64,000 nt of DNA, taken from the NCBI RefSeq assembly GCF_024166365.1, contig NC_064819.1, positions 112,388,293 through 112,452,292 on the forward strand, in the 5' to 3' direction. Positions 54,339 through 63,760 of this stretch are shown here, in pieces. Numbering within the stretch: position 1 is the first letter of the stretch; every line of letters begins with the position of its first letter. Source of the stretch: Elephas maximus indicus (taxonomy: Eukaryota; Chordata; Mammalia; Proboscidea; Elephantidae). Under the pieces are notes generated by a model, which saw nothing but the letters and a program-made list of their open reading frames with translations, had not been told where the DNA came from and did not search any database. The translations under genes were made by a program, and so were the position numbers.

Positions 54339-54686
54339 TTACACCATTTGATCTCTGGCATTGTTTCTGTCACCAAGGCCATAGTTGCCAACTCCTGATC
54401 CTTCTTCTTTGTTTCCAACTTTCACATTCCAATCAGTGGTAATTATCAATGTGTCCTGATTGCATGTTCGATCAATTTCAGACTGCAGCAGCTGATAAAA
54501 ATCTTCTATTTCTTCATCTTTGGCCTTAGTGGTTGGTGTGTAAATTTGAATAATAGTCGTATTAACTGGTCTTCCTTGTAAGCGTATGGATGTTATCCTA
54601 TCACTGACAGCATTGTACTTCAGGATAGATCTTGAAGTGTTCTTTTTGACGATGAATGCAGCACCATTCCTCTTCAAGGTACTCAC
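54339..54686 (-). pseudogene. RTE endonuclease remnant, open for 115 codons
   Basis: Apurinic/EEP-type endonuclease part of the RTE ORF, which nicks target DNA. Visible: KRNGAAFIVKK (residues 5-15), IIQIYTPTTKAKDEE (45-59), and the metal-site block as TDWNVKVG (84-91), where the family usually has GD.N.KVG, so the Gly is lost though Asp85 and Asn87 remain. YGLGDRN at 102-108 fits the region after it. The N-terminal endonuclease is absent. This half is inverted relative to the RT half. Confidence 0.88.
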
Positions 54687-55391
54687 TCGTCTATGCCAAG
54701 AAATACAGAAGACAGCTTCCTGGCCAACTGACTGGAAAGATCCATATTTATACCTATTCCCAAGAAAGGTAATCCAACCAAATGTGGAAATTACAGAATA
54801 ATATCATTAATATCACATGCAAGCAAAATTTTGCTGAAGATTGTTCAAAAACGGCTGGAGCAGTATATCGACAGGAAACTGCCAGAAATCCAGGCTAGTT
54901 TCAGGAGAGGATGTGGAAGCAGAGATACCATCCCTGAAAGCAGAGAATACCAGAAGGATGTTTACTGTGTTTTATTGACTGTGTGGATCATAACAAATTG
55001 TGGATAACATTGGGAAGAATGGGAATTCCAGAACACTTAATTGTCCTCATGAGGAACAGTTACATAGATCAGGAGGCAGTTGTTCGGACAGAGCTAGGGG
55101 GTACTGATTGGTTTAAAGTCAGGGGAGGTGTGCGTCAGGGTTTATCCTTTCACCAAACCTATTTAATCTGTATGCTGAGCAAATAGTCCGAGAAGCTGGA
55201 CCATATGAAGAAGAACGGGGCGTCAGGATTGGAGGAAGACTCATCAACAACCTGTGTTAAGCAGATGACACAACCTTGCTTGCTAAAAGTGAAGAGGACT
55301 TGAAGCACTTACTACTGAAGATCGAAGAGCACAGCCTTCAGTATGGATTGCACCTCAACATAAAGAAACAAAAATCCTCACAGCTAGACCA

Positions 55392-55895
55392 ATGAGCAAC
55401 ATCATGATAAATGGAGAAAAGATTGAAGTTGACAAGGATTTCATTTTACTTGGATCCACAATCAACAGCCATGGAAACAGCAGTCAAGAAATCAAACGAT
55501 GTGTTGCATTGGGTAAATCTGCTGCGGTGGACCTCTTTGAAGCGTTGGAAAGCAGGGATGTCACCTTGAAGACTAAGGTTCACCTGACCCAAGCCATGGT
55601 ATTTTCAGTCTCATCATATGCATGTGAAAGCTGGACAATGAATAAAGAAGACCGAAGAAGAATTGACGCCTTTGAATTGTGGTGTTGGCGAAGAATATTG
55701 AATATACTATGGGCTGGGCAAAGAATATTGAATATACTGTGGGCTGCCGAAAGAGTGAATGAATCTGTCTTGGAAGAAGTACAATCAGAAAGCTCCGTAG
55801 AAGCAACGATGGCGAGACTGCGTCTTACATACTTTGGACACGTTGTTGGGAGGGATCAGTCCCTAGAAAAGGACTTCATGCTCGGCAAAGTATAG
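55392..55895 (+). pseudogene. RTE RT C-terminal remnant, open for 167 codons
   Basis: C-terminal RT region: MINGEKIEV, LLGSTINSHG, SYACESWTMNKEDRRRI, FELWCWRR, TYFGHVVGRDQ. An in-frame 30-bp tandem duplication (55691-55750) repeats RILNILWA. Upstream, the catalytic box is lost: ADDTTLL is preceded by a TAA where YADD should be read, near 55258-55275. Dead copy. Confidence 0.88.
55691..55750 (+). repeat. 30-bp in-frame tandem duplication in the RTE
   Basis: Two adjacent units starting aagaatattgaatatactat and aagaatattgaatatactgt, each 30 bp with 3 differences. It adds 10 codons to the RTE frame; other RTE copies here have one unit. Confidence 0.9.
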
Positions 55896-56660
55896 GGTCA
55901 GCGGAAAAAGAGGAAAACCCTCAATGAGGTGGATTGACGCAGTGGCTGCAACAATGAGCTCAAACATAGCAACGATTTTTAAGAATGGTGCAGGACCAGG
56001 TAGTTCTTTCACTCTGTTGTGCATAGGGTCACAATGAGTCGGAACCAAGTATAGGGCACCTAACAGCAACAACAACAACACTAGAAAGAGTGGTATGGAT
56101 TTTGAAGGATCAGTGGGGTGAGAAAATTTTGTACTAATGAAGAAATGGAATTTTATGTAAGTGATATAACCTTGTAGAACTTATGTAGGAAGGTAGTGTT
56201 TTTTTTTTTTTTTTTTCAGTTTTGAGTGTACTGTGAGAAAGCTCATTAGTTGGTAGTAAGTTTAGTAGTTTAGGGAAAGCTTTTAAGTGAGATGAGTACT
56301 GGAAGAGACTTATGTTGAATTTTATGTTAAAGTTATGCTTTTAGTTCCAACATTTGTTAGATGTGGAAAAACGCCTATCATTACGAAGCTTGAGGTATTT
56401 TGTGAAAGATCTTGGGGAGGGCTTTGGTGAGATAGAAGTGTGATGCTTTTTCATATTTCAGAAGTACAGATTGAATTTCTCTTGCTAATTTAGATGAAGT
56501 TATGAACTTTTTAGCTTAAATATATTTTATAAATCTACATGCATATCATTTAAAGTCAGTATGTTTAAATCATGAGATTATTTTAACGGACAGAAATTTT
56601 TGGTTGGTTTAGAGATGACGTTTGCACTTCTGTAGTAATTTATTTCTGTAATTTACTTGA

Positions 56661-56861
56661 GGAGCCCTGGTGGAGCAGTGGTTAAACTGTTGACTGCTAA
56701 CTGAAAGGTTGGTGGTTCGAACCCACTAGCCACTCCACAGGAGAAAGATGTGGCAATCTGCTTCTGTAAAGATTACAGCCTTAGAAACCCTATGGGATAC
56801 TTCTGCTGTGTCATATAGGCTGCTGTGAGTAGGAATTGACTGGACAGCAATGGATTTGTTT
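56661..56861 (+). mobile_element. AfroSINE, type B
   Basis: Forward copy with box B GTTCGAACCC, linker aaagatgtggcaatctgctt and tail tgctgtgagtaggaattgac. TAATTTACTT direct repeats flank it (left near 56650, right near 56864). Confidence 0.94.
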
Positions 56862-56997
56862 ATAATTTACTTTGTTGCACTATTTAGAGAAAAATCCTGA
56901 TTCGTAGGGTTAAGTAGTTGTAATGGAAATTGCCTGCTAATGATTTACCTTTGAGTCTCAGAATTTACTTCAGTTAAACTAATGGAGAACATGAAAA

Positions 56998-57190
56998 GGA
57001 ACCCTGGTGGCCCAGCGGTCAAGTGCACTCGGCCGCTAACAGAAAGGTCGGTAGTTCAAACCCACCGGCTCTTCTGAGGGAGAAAGATGTGGCAATCTGC
57101 CTCCGTAAAGATTACAGCCTTGGAAATTCTATGTGGCAGTTCTGCTCTCTCCTGTTGGGTCAGTATGAGTCGGAATCAACTTGATGACAA
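56998..57190 (+). mobile_element. AfroSINE, type B
   Basis: Forward copy: ggaaccctggtggcccagcg head, linker aaagatgtggcaatctgcct, tail agtatgagtcggaatcaact. AGAACATGAAA/AGAGCATGAAA flank it. Confidence 0.94.
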
Positions 57191-57257
57191 CGGGTAGAGC
57201 ATGAAAGAGGAATATTAGGAAGTTTTTGTCTCAAAGTTGAATCACAAATCTAATAAG

Positions 57258-57410
57258 TCATGGCATAGTGGTTAAGAGCTACGGCTGCTAACAAAAGGTC
57301 AGCAGTTTGAATCCACCAGGCACTCCATGGAAAATATGGAGCAGTTCTACTCTGTCCTATTCAGTCGTTACGAGTCGGAATCAACACGATGGCAACGCGT
57401 TCGGTTTGTG
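57258..57410 (+). mobile_element. AfroSINE, type A
   Basis: Forward copy: tcatggcatagtggttaaga head lacking its first bases, cagtttgaatccaccagg box B region, tail gttacgagtcggaatcaaca. CpG dinucleotides are still present (acgatggcaacgcgttcgg). Confidence 0.92.
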
Positions 57411-57554
57411 ACCAGATTTCTTAAGTGTTTAAACCTTTGAGTAGTTTAAATTCCGTAAATCACATTAAGAGTGAAAATTCACGTTACTATTATTAGATAT
57501 TGCCATATAGAAACCTGCCTGGGGTTTGCCATACATTTCTGTAAATGAGGGATG

Positions 57555-58076
57555 TCTTGGGCTGGGTTCTCTAGAGAGAGAGAGATGAGAGAGAGGGATT
57601 TATCTCAAGGAAATGGCTCACGCAGTTGTGAAGGCTTCTCCTGACTCATGTAGCTGCAGGGAGTGACGAACCCAAGATTGGCATGTCAGATGGCAGGCCA
57701 TTGGCTCACAGGCTGTGGAGGCTGACAAATCCAAGATTGGTGAGTAAGATGGCAGGCTGCTGGCTCGCAGGCTGCAGAGGTCAAGACTGGCAGACAGTAT
57801 GGCAGTATGACAGGCCACTGATTCAGGTCCCGAGAACTGGAGGTCAGATGATAACTAGCCGGATACAGTATCTAGAGCGAGCAAGTGAACTTTGCCAGAA
57901 GGTCCGTGTATATATATATTGGATGCGGGCTACACTCTTGAGGAAACTCCCCTTACAACTGATTGGCTGATCACATCAGATCACATGAAGAATGATTATA
58001 TCATTACATAACTGTCAAACTGCTGAGAATCATGGCCCAGTCAAGTTGACACACAATCTTAACCATCATAAGGGGT
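57555..58076 (-). mobile_element. LTR-like element, reverse orientation
   Basis: Right end complement is tgatggttaagattgtgtgt then caacttgactgggccatgat. The left end resembles gggctgggttctctagagag with a GA-rich run and tttatctcaaggaaatggct. It looks like a solo LTR with TG...CA-type ends, family not assigned. Internal tandem-like blocks (atggcaggccattggctcac / atggcaggctgctggctcgc) lie at 57690-57770. Confidence 0.6.
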
Positions 58077-58607
58077 TTGGAAAGTAAAATGATGTCACAT
58101 TAACTTGATAAGGTGATCTTACTTTTCAAGGCATTTAAGATTAAAAGAAAAAGTTATGAAACATGAAGTGTTTTGGTTCATGGCTGTATTGCCAATCAAA
58201 AATATCCCCCAATTTTTATTTACACAAATCCAAATCTTTGCTCTTTCATCTTCTCTATCATGGAATATCTTTCTCTTGTGTTAAATGTATTTTGATTGTT
58301 ATAAAAGTGTTTCAATTTTTAATATTTATGTATATGTATTGTGTCAAGGACTTGAAGATAGGCAGAGATTTGGGTGATAATAAGACAGGTCTATAGATAC
58401 AAGGAGTGATCAACAGCTCTTGCCCTCCTAGGTAAACTGGTGAAGCAAATTGTGAAAGATCTGAAAGCTTTCAGAAAGTTTGTATTCAGAAAAGAAAGGG
58501 TTGTTACTGAAATTTAGGTAGATTGGGTAATCAACATTAAGGTGGAGATAGGACTTGCTTAGTTTTGGGATTTGATATTCTACTAATATGCAGACTGGAT
58601 TTTAGCA
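58077..58607. other. Unassigned intronic stretch
   Basis: AT-rich; nothing recognised. Confidence 0.4.
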
Positions 58608-58812
58608 GAATTTAGCCTTGGTAGTACAGTGGTTAAAGCAGTCAGCTGCTAATCGAAAGGTCAGCGGTTCAAAACTACTAGCAGCTCCACTGAAGAAAGA
58701 TGTGGCAATCTGCGTCCACAGAGACTTAACAGCTTTGGAAACCCTATGGGGTTGCTGTGAGTCAGAATGGACTCAATGGCAGTGGGGTTTTTTTTTTGTT
58801 TTTTTTTTTTGG
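58608..58812 (+). mobile_element. AfroSINE, type B
   Basis: Forward copy: ttggtagtacagtggttaaa head, linker aaagatgtggcaatctgcgt, tail gctgtgagtcagaatggact, then T-runs. Confidence 0.92.
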
Positions 58813-58914
58813 TTAGGGATGAAACAGTCCTGGCAGCCAGTAAATAAGTTGACTTCTAGATGAAGGAGTGGACAGAACACTGGTCTGAGAAATCCAGGAC
58901 TTTGAACTGGTTAG

Positions 58915-59133
58915 TTCTGGTTTGAACCCCTGCTGAGAATTCGCATTTCTAACAAGTTCCCAGGAGATGCTAATGCTGCTGGTTAGGGACTGATTCTGAG
59001 AACTTCTAGTAAGTTCTGGTTCTCAGAGCTTACTGTACATAAGAATCACCTGGTGATCTTGCTGAAGTATAGATTCTGATTCAGTGTATCTGAGTGTAGA
59101 AATATAAATTCTCAGCAGGGGTTCAAACCAGAA
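58915..59133. mobile_element. MER5-like palindromic element with 27-bp perfect inverted repeats
   Basis: Arms at 58915-58941 and 59107-59133 are perfect 27-bp reverse complements (left arm begins ttctggtttgaacccctgct). Just inside the left arm is the complement of a MER5-type body (catttctaacaagttcccag). Farther in lies a forward MER5-like body (aagaatcacctggtgatctt, gattctgattcagtgtatct). The two bodies point away from each other in a head-to-head arrangement. Confidence 0.65.
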
Positions 59134-59706
59134 TGAACTGGTTTGAAACCCCCCTGAAGAGATCTGGTTGTATGGATCTGGAGGTCCATACATGCCTACA
59201 GCTGGCTTGTCAGTATTAGGGATATGTAGGAAAAGGCAGTGTGTAGGGCAAATAGGTGGAGCAGGTCAGCTTGGTGTGGGAGTGAAAATTTTTCTTTTTT
59301 TTTTGATAGCAGGCACTAACTAGATGTTCAGACTGACATCTGGGGGGAAAAAGGAGGAAAGAGGATCTGATAGGCTTTAAAGACCTAGCCACAAGAAAAT
59401 GAAATTAGACAGGGTCCAGATTTCTTATGAGAGATACAAGGTAGGGGTTTGTTCCCACAACAAGAACTAACTTATTGAATTTCCCATCTTGGTCCTTCCT
59501 GTTCTACTTCTCAACTTACTTGCAAAACAAAGATGACTAACAGTATCTATTGTAGTACTCTGTTAGTGACATTTAGGTTCTTTTTGATGATTCAATGTCC
59601 AGGTAGTTCCAAGGGAGTGACTTTGTAGCATGCAATCACTAAGGGGTTTCTAATGGAAAAATACTTTCAGTATGGCAGTAGTAATAAGGAGCCCCTCAGT
59701 GGTGTA
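59134..59706. other. Unassigned intronic stretch
   Basis: No gene or repeat family recognised. Confidence 0.4.
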
Positions 59707-59928
59707 AAAGGAGCCCGGGTGGCACAGGGGTTAAAGCACTCTGCAGCCAACCTAAAGGTTGAGGGTTCAAACCCACCAGCTGCTCAGAGGGGGAAAGAGT
59801 TGGCAGTCTGCCTCTGTAAAGATTACAGCCTTGGAAACCCTATGGGCAGTTCTACTCTGTCCTACAGGATCATTGAGTCAGGATCGATTTGACAGCGATG
59901 GGTTTTTTTGTTTTTGTTTTTTTTTTTG
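59707..59928 (+). mobile_element. AfroSINE, type B
   Basis: Forward copy: aaggagcccgggtggcacag head, linker gttggcagtctgcctctgta, tail cattgagtcaggatcgattt, then T-runs. Confidence 0.93.
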
Positions 59929-59943
59929 AGTTTTGTAAATGAT

Positions 59944-60130
59944 TAATGAGCTCGGCTGCTAACTCAGAGTTTGGAGGTTTAATTCTACCCAGAGGTGCCT
60001 CAAAAGGAGGCCTGACAGTCTTCAGAGAAATCAGCCATTGAAAAGCCTATGGGAACAGTTACTACTCTGATACACATGGAGTAACCATGAGTCTGAGTTG
60101 ATTCCACGGCAACTTAAAAAAAAAAAAGGT
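59944..60130 (+). mobile_element. AfroSINE, type C, head truncated
   Basis: Forward copy starting inside the head (gagctcggctgctaactcag). Linker ggaggcctgacagtcttcag, agaaatcagccattgaaaag; tail ccatgagtctgagttgattc, then an A-run of 12. Confidence 0.9.
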
Positions 60131-60987
60131 AATAAACAATTACCTCCAACATTGAGAGAGGATGGCTCTCTTACAGGGTCACATCAGCAACAATGAAAGG
60201 GCCAGTTTATGAGAGATTAATCAAGAAGTGTTTGCCTTAATGTGAGGAATGTGCTTTTAATGCTATGCTAGGTACTAGGGGATTTAGAAGAAATAAAAGC
60301 TTTAGAGCTTCAAATAGTTTCTAGCACTATTAAGGGTTGGACTTATTAGAATTACCTGGGCTTTTTTGGATTTCCCACACCCCTAGAAATTCTGATATAA
60401 ATCCTCTTGCCTCTCCCTCCATCCGGTTATTTGTGTCATAAATGTGTTGGGATGGTTTCTAGTGTTGTGGTAGGAATAAGATTTAAACACGATGGAGATA
60501 AAACTTAACATATGAAGCCATTAGAAATCCAAACTGGAGGAAATGTAGCACAGTAAGAGAATATATTCTAGTTTCAGAAATGTTAAAATGTAGTAGGAGA
60601 AACCTAAAGGCCAGGGTATGGATACCTACTTTGGAGTACAAATAAGATTTGTACATTTCTGGTTAGTTTGATATAGAGGGTACTTAGCGGTAGCCAAGAT
60701 ATTTTTTTTTATACTACTGACAATGAGTCTTTAGAGTGAAGCCTTCACTTGAGTTGGTATCTTTGAGATACCTTTACCTGAGACGTTGAAACTGTCTTAA
60801 GCTTCTTAGCCTTCCATCAGTGCCCCAGTACTGAGGAGGCCAGAACTTTACTTAACGTTTGTACTTACTTTGTTAACTATAAGGAATCTCATTAATATTT
60901 ATCATGATTATTGTAATAATTAAGCACCAAATTGTTTGCTTTGGATTACAAGTGTAGAAGTTTATATAATTGTAAATTTGAGACTGT
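60131..60987. other. Unassigned intronic stretch
   Basis: AT-rich; no recognised element or exon. Confidence 0.4.
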
Positions 60988-61490
60988 ATGTTGTTTTTAG
61001 CTGCCATTGAGTCAGCTCTGAACTCCTGGTGATCCCACGTACAAGTGAATGAAACGTTTCCCTGTCCTGTGCCATCCCTGTGATCAAGTGCCACTCTGAC
61101 CATTGTGATCCATAGGATTTTGATTGACTTATTTTTTTGGAAGTAGAGCACCAGGTCTTTCTTTGTAGTCCATCTTGGCTTGAAAGCTATGCTGAAACCT
61201 ATTCGGCATCATAGCAACCACTGACAGATGGGTGGTGTCTGCACATGATGTACATTGTCTGGAGATTGAACCCGAATCTCACTGCTGACCAAAAGGTTGG
61301 TTTGTTCAAACCCACCCAGCGACTTATGGGAGAAAAACCTGGCAATCTGCATCCTTAAAGGTTAAAGCTAAGAAAACCCTATGGGGTAATTCCCTTCTGT
61401 CACATGGGCTCGCCATAGTCCAAAAAACTTGACAGAATACAACAACTGCCACATGGAAGGTGAGAATTCTACCACCGAACCTGCTAGGGT
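60988..61490 (-). mobile_element. Chimeric SINE: tRNA-Gly head, type C body, RTE 3' tail
   Basis: Read in reverse from 61490: a head with GTTCGGTGGTAGAATTCTCA, CCTTCCATG and, after the inserted SINE, GGGTTCAATC. This matches tRNA-Gly from the D arm through the T arm. Next comes a middle block of about 75 nt (CACCACCCATCTGTCAGTGG), then a type C-like body (ACCTGGTGCTCTACTTCC). Last is about 90 nt close to the RTE 3' end (GATGGCACAGGACAGGGAAA, ATGGCAGCTAAAAACAACA). It is interrupted at 61286-61444 by an AfroSINE. It is the only copy of this kind in the window. Confidence 0.7.
61286..61444 (+). mobile_element. AfroSINE, type B, 5'-truncated, inside the tRNA-Gly SINE
   Basis: Forward copy beginning at tgaccaaaaggttggtttgt, so without box A. 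Linker aaacctggcaatctgcatcc, tail acttgacagaatacaaca. ACTGC at 61281-61285 and 61445-61449 is the likely short TSD; the anticodon-arm sequence of the host SINE is cut here. Confidence 0.85.
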
Positions 61491-61533
61491 GCCCTGAGAC
61501 CGTATAAAAAAAAAAAAGCCCTGAGACCGTATA
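61491..61533. repeat. 16-bp direct repeat flanking a pure A-run
   Basis: gccctgagaccgtata occurs at 61491-61506 and 61518-61533, separated only by 11 A. The arrangement equals a target duplication around a poly(A) tail with no element body. Confidence 0.85.
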
Positions 61534-61552
61534 GTCCTGATTAAAGCAGAGT

Positions 61553-61614
61553 AAAACTGGGAGCCATGAGTTGGAATCAACTCAGTGGCAATGGGTTAGG
61601 TTTTGGTTTATTGT
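61553..61614 (+). mobile_element. AfroSINE 3' tail fragment
   Basis: Only gagccatgagttggaatcaa, ctcagtggcaatgggttagg and the T/G-rich end remain. Confidence 0.8.
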
Positions 61615-62359
61615 ATTTTTAGAAAACGGTTAAAGCTGGTCTTTCAAATATGGAATATTCTATATAGGTCTGCGTGGGTAGGTTCCCTCCCCCCATTCTT
61701 GGAAACAATTTTTAGTTTATTTCGGAATGTGTTCTCCTAAGATCAAAGTCGTGCACAGGCTTTAATTAAAATTCCTGCCCTGCTGTGGCAGGTTGCACTC
61801 TGAATACTTTGCCCTGCTGTTTAGGGGTGTGTGTGTGTTCATGTGAGCGCTATGTAAGATGAAGAATTCATTTTTTACTTACCTGCTAATTAGGCAATTC
61901 TTATCAAACATGTTTTATGAAGCATCTCAGAAAAATTACCTTAAATTGTGAAAATACATCTTTCGAGAGATCAGAATTTTAAGAACGAGTGTCAGATAGA
62001 AATGTAAACACTGTATTTTAAATCTTAAGATAGCTCTTTTCACATTAAATTATCCTAAATTCCTTATGTTCTGTGAATTGAACTTATAATCAGAACCTCA
62101 CAGTTTAAAGGCTAATTAGAATCTTCTTTGTTACTCTCATTTCATGTGTAAATGACCTAACTTGTCCTGAGCTCATTGTCACCAGAGACCACATCATTTA
62201 GTTTATTATATTTCAAAAACTTAACATTCTTAATAACCAGCATAAAATTGGGAGCCTGCTGTGTGTCCAGTAAGTCTGTGGTTCATTCATGCTTTAATTT
62301 GAACTAATTGAGTCTAACAAATACAAAATTTGAATATATTGAAATATGCCCACCTAATG
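61615..62359. other. Unassigned intronic stretch
   Basis: No element recognised; a short TG run lies at 61829-61839. Confidence 0.4.
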
Positions 62360-62530
62360 AAAAAGGAACCCTGGTGGCACAGTTGTTAAGGGCTTGTCCG
62401 CTAACCAAAAGGTCAGCAGTTCTAATCTACCAGTTGCTCCTTGAAAACCCTATGGGACAGTTCTGCTTAGTCCTATAGGGTCACTGTGAGTCAGAATCCG
62501 TTAGCTGGCAATGTTTTTTTTTTTTTTTTT
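62360..62530 (+). mobile_element. AfroSINE, type A
   Basis: Forward copy: ggaaccctggtggcacagtt head, tail gtcactgtgagtcagaatcc, then a T-run. A further atggcaactagcaacaacaa immediately after may be a second short tail. Confidence 0.93.
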
Positions 62531-63101
62531 AAATGGCAACTAGCAACAACAAACCAGGATAACAGTGTTGCCTAGTGGAGTTACTGTTTCAGATTGCTGG
62601 ATATAATTTAACTATCTTTCTAGAAATAAATTCTTTAATCCTCATTGGCACTCTTAAATTGTAGTCACTAATATGGAATACTAAGCATTTTGTCAGGTGG
62701 GTCTGCTGATTGCCTACTCCATGTATGTTTCATTCATAATATTACATGTTTCTAGTAAATAATGGGAAAATTACTTATTGTGCAGATGAGAGACATTTCT
62801 GTATAAGTCTATAATGTGTCGTGTTAAACCAAACTCAGGCATAAAGGCTTAGTTTGCTTAAAAAAGTTCTTTTAAAATAACCATCTTAAATGTTATTCTT
62901 TGGCATACCAAATTGACTCAACTTTGAGGAGCATTTTGGCAATATGTAACCAGTCACAAAGCTTAATAATCCCACTTTGGGAGTATATCTCTAGAAAATT
63001 AAACCAAAAGAGGGGGAGTAATGTGCAGGTTTGAATAATGTTTAGAGGCACAAATCAAAATAGCATATAAATGTTGATGATAATTATAAAAACTATTTTA
63101 C

Positions 63102-63396
63102 CGTGCCAAAAGGAACGAACAAATCTGTCTTGGAAGAAGTACAACCAAAAGGCTCCTTAGAAGCAAGGATGGCGAGATTGCACCTTACATACTTTGGACA
63201 TGTTGTCAGGAGGGATCAGTCCCTGGAGAAGGAAATCATGCTTGGCAGAGTACAGGGTCAGCGGAAAAGAGGAAGACCCTCAATGAGGCGGATTGACACA
63301 GTGGCTGCAACAATGAGCTCGTTTCATTCTGTTGTGCATAGAGTAACTATGAATCGAAACTGACCCCATGGCACCTAACAACAACAACAACAACAA
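63102..63396 (+). mobile_element. RTE 3' fragment with 7-bp TSD
   Basis: Forward 295-bp RTE end whose frame (63103-63363) is still largely open (RARLHLTYFGHVVRRDQS-like). It ends in five CAA repeats. Flanked by ATTTTAC at 63095-63101 and 63397-63403. Confidence 0.93.
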
Positions 63397-63597
63397 ATTT
63401 TACAAAACAAAATATGAGAAGGAATTTAGTTTGGTGTATATTTAATGTACATTAGATTGTTTTCCCATTTCTTATATCAGTTTACTTCATTGAGGCAGTT
63501 CTGGAGTTGGTCAGATAATCTGGAATTGTTTCTGGGCTTTGTAGTTTATTAGCTTTATATGATTTCTCTCAGTTGTAATTGGCTCATCTTTAGAATA

Positions 63598-63760
63598 ACC
63601 CAAAACCCAGTGCCGTCGAGTTGATTCCGACTCATAGCGACCCTATAGGACAGAGTAGAACTGCCCCGTAGAGTTTCCAAGGAGCGCCTGGTGAATTTGA
63701 ACTGCCGACCCTTTGGTTAGCAGCTGTAGCACTTTAACAACTACGCCACCAGGGTTTCCA
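63598..63760 (-). mobile_element. AfroSINE, type A
   Basis: Reverse-strand copy near consensus: cagtgccgtcgagttgattc tail complement, gccaccagggtttcc head complement. Diverged CATCTTTWGAATA repeats flank it. Confidence 0.94.

Larger units (their letters stand above)
53423..56079. mobile_element. RTE LINE with 5' inversion (twin-priming structure)
   Basis: The left half (53423 to about 54690) is the 5' part in reverse: endonuclease, linker, then GIDGISLERFQ. The right half (about 54690-56079) is the 3' part in forward orientation from THLCQEIQKTASW to the tail cacctaacagcaacaacaac. The two halves are nearly adjacent in the family ORF, so together they make one insertion. ACTAGAA at 53416-53422 and 56080-56086 is a 7-bp TSD candidate. 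Confidence 0.88.

Noticed and set aside
57555-58076. Possible gene with an open frame at 57683-57970
   Set aside because: The region has the ends and internal wording of an LTR-like repeat, and the frame has no protein family resemblance.
60988-61490. A genuine tRNA-Gly gene
   Set aside because: The tRNA-like part is interrupted by a SINE, diverged in its stems, and joined to a SINE body and RTE tail.
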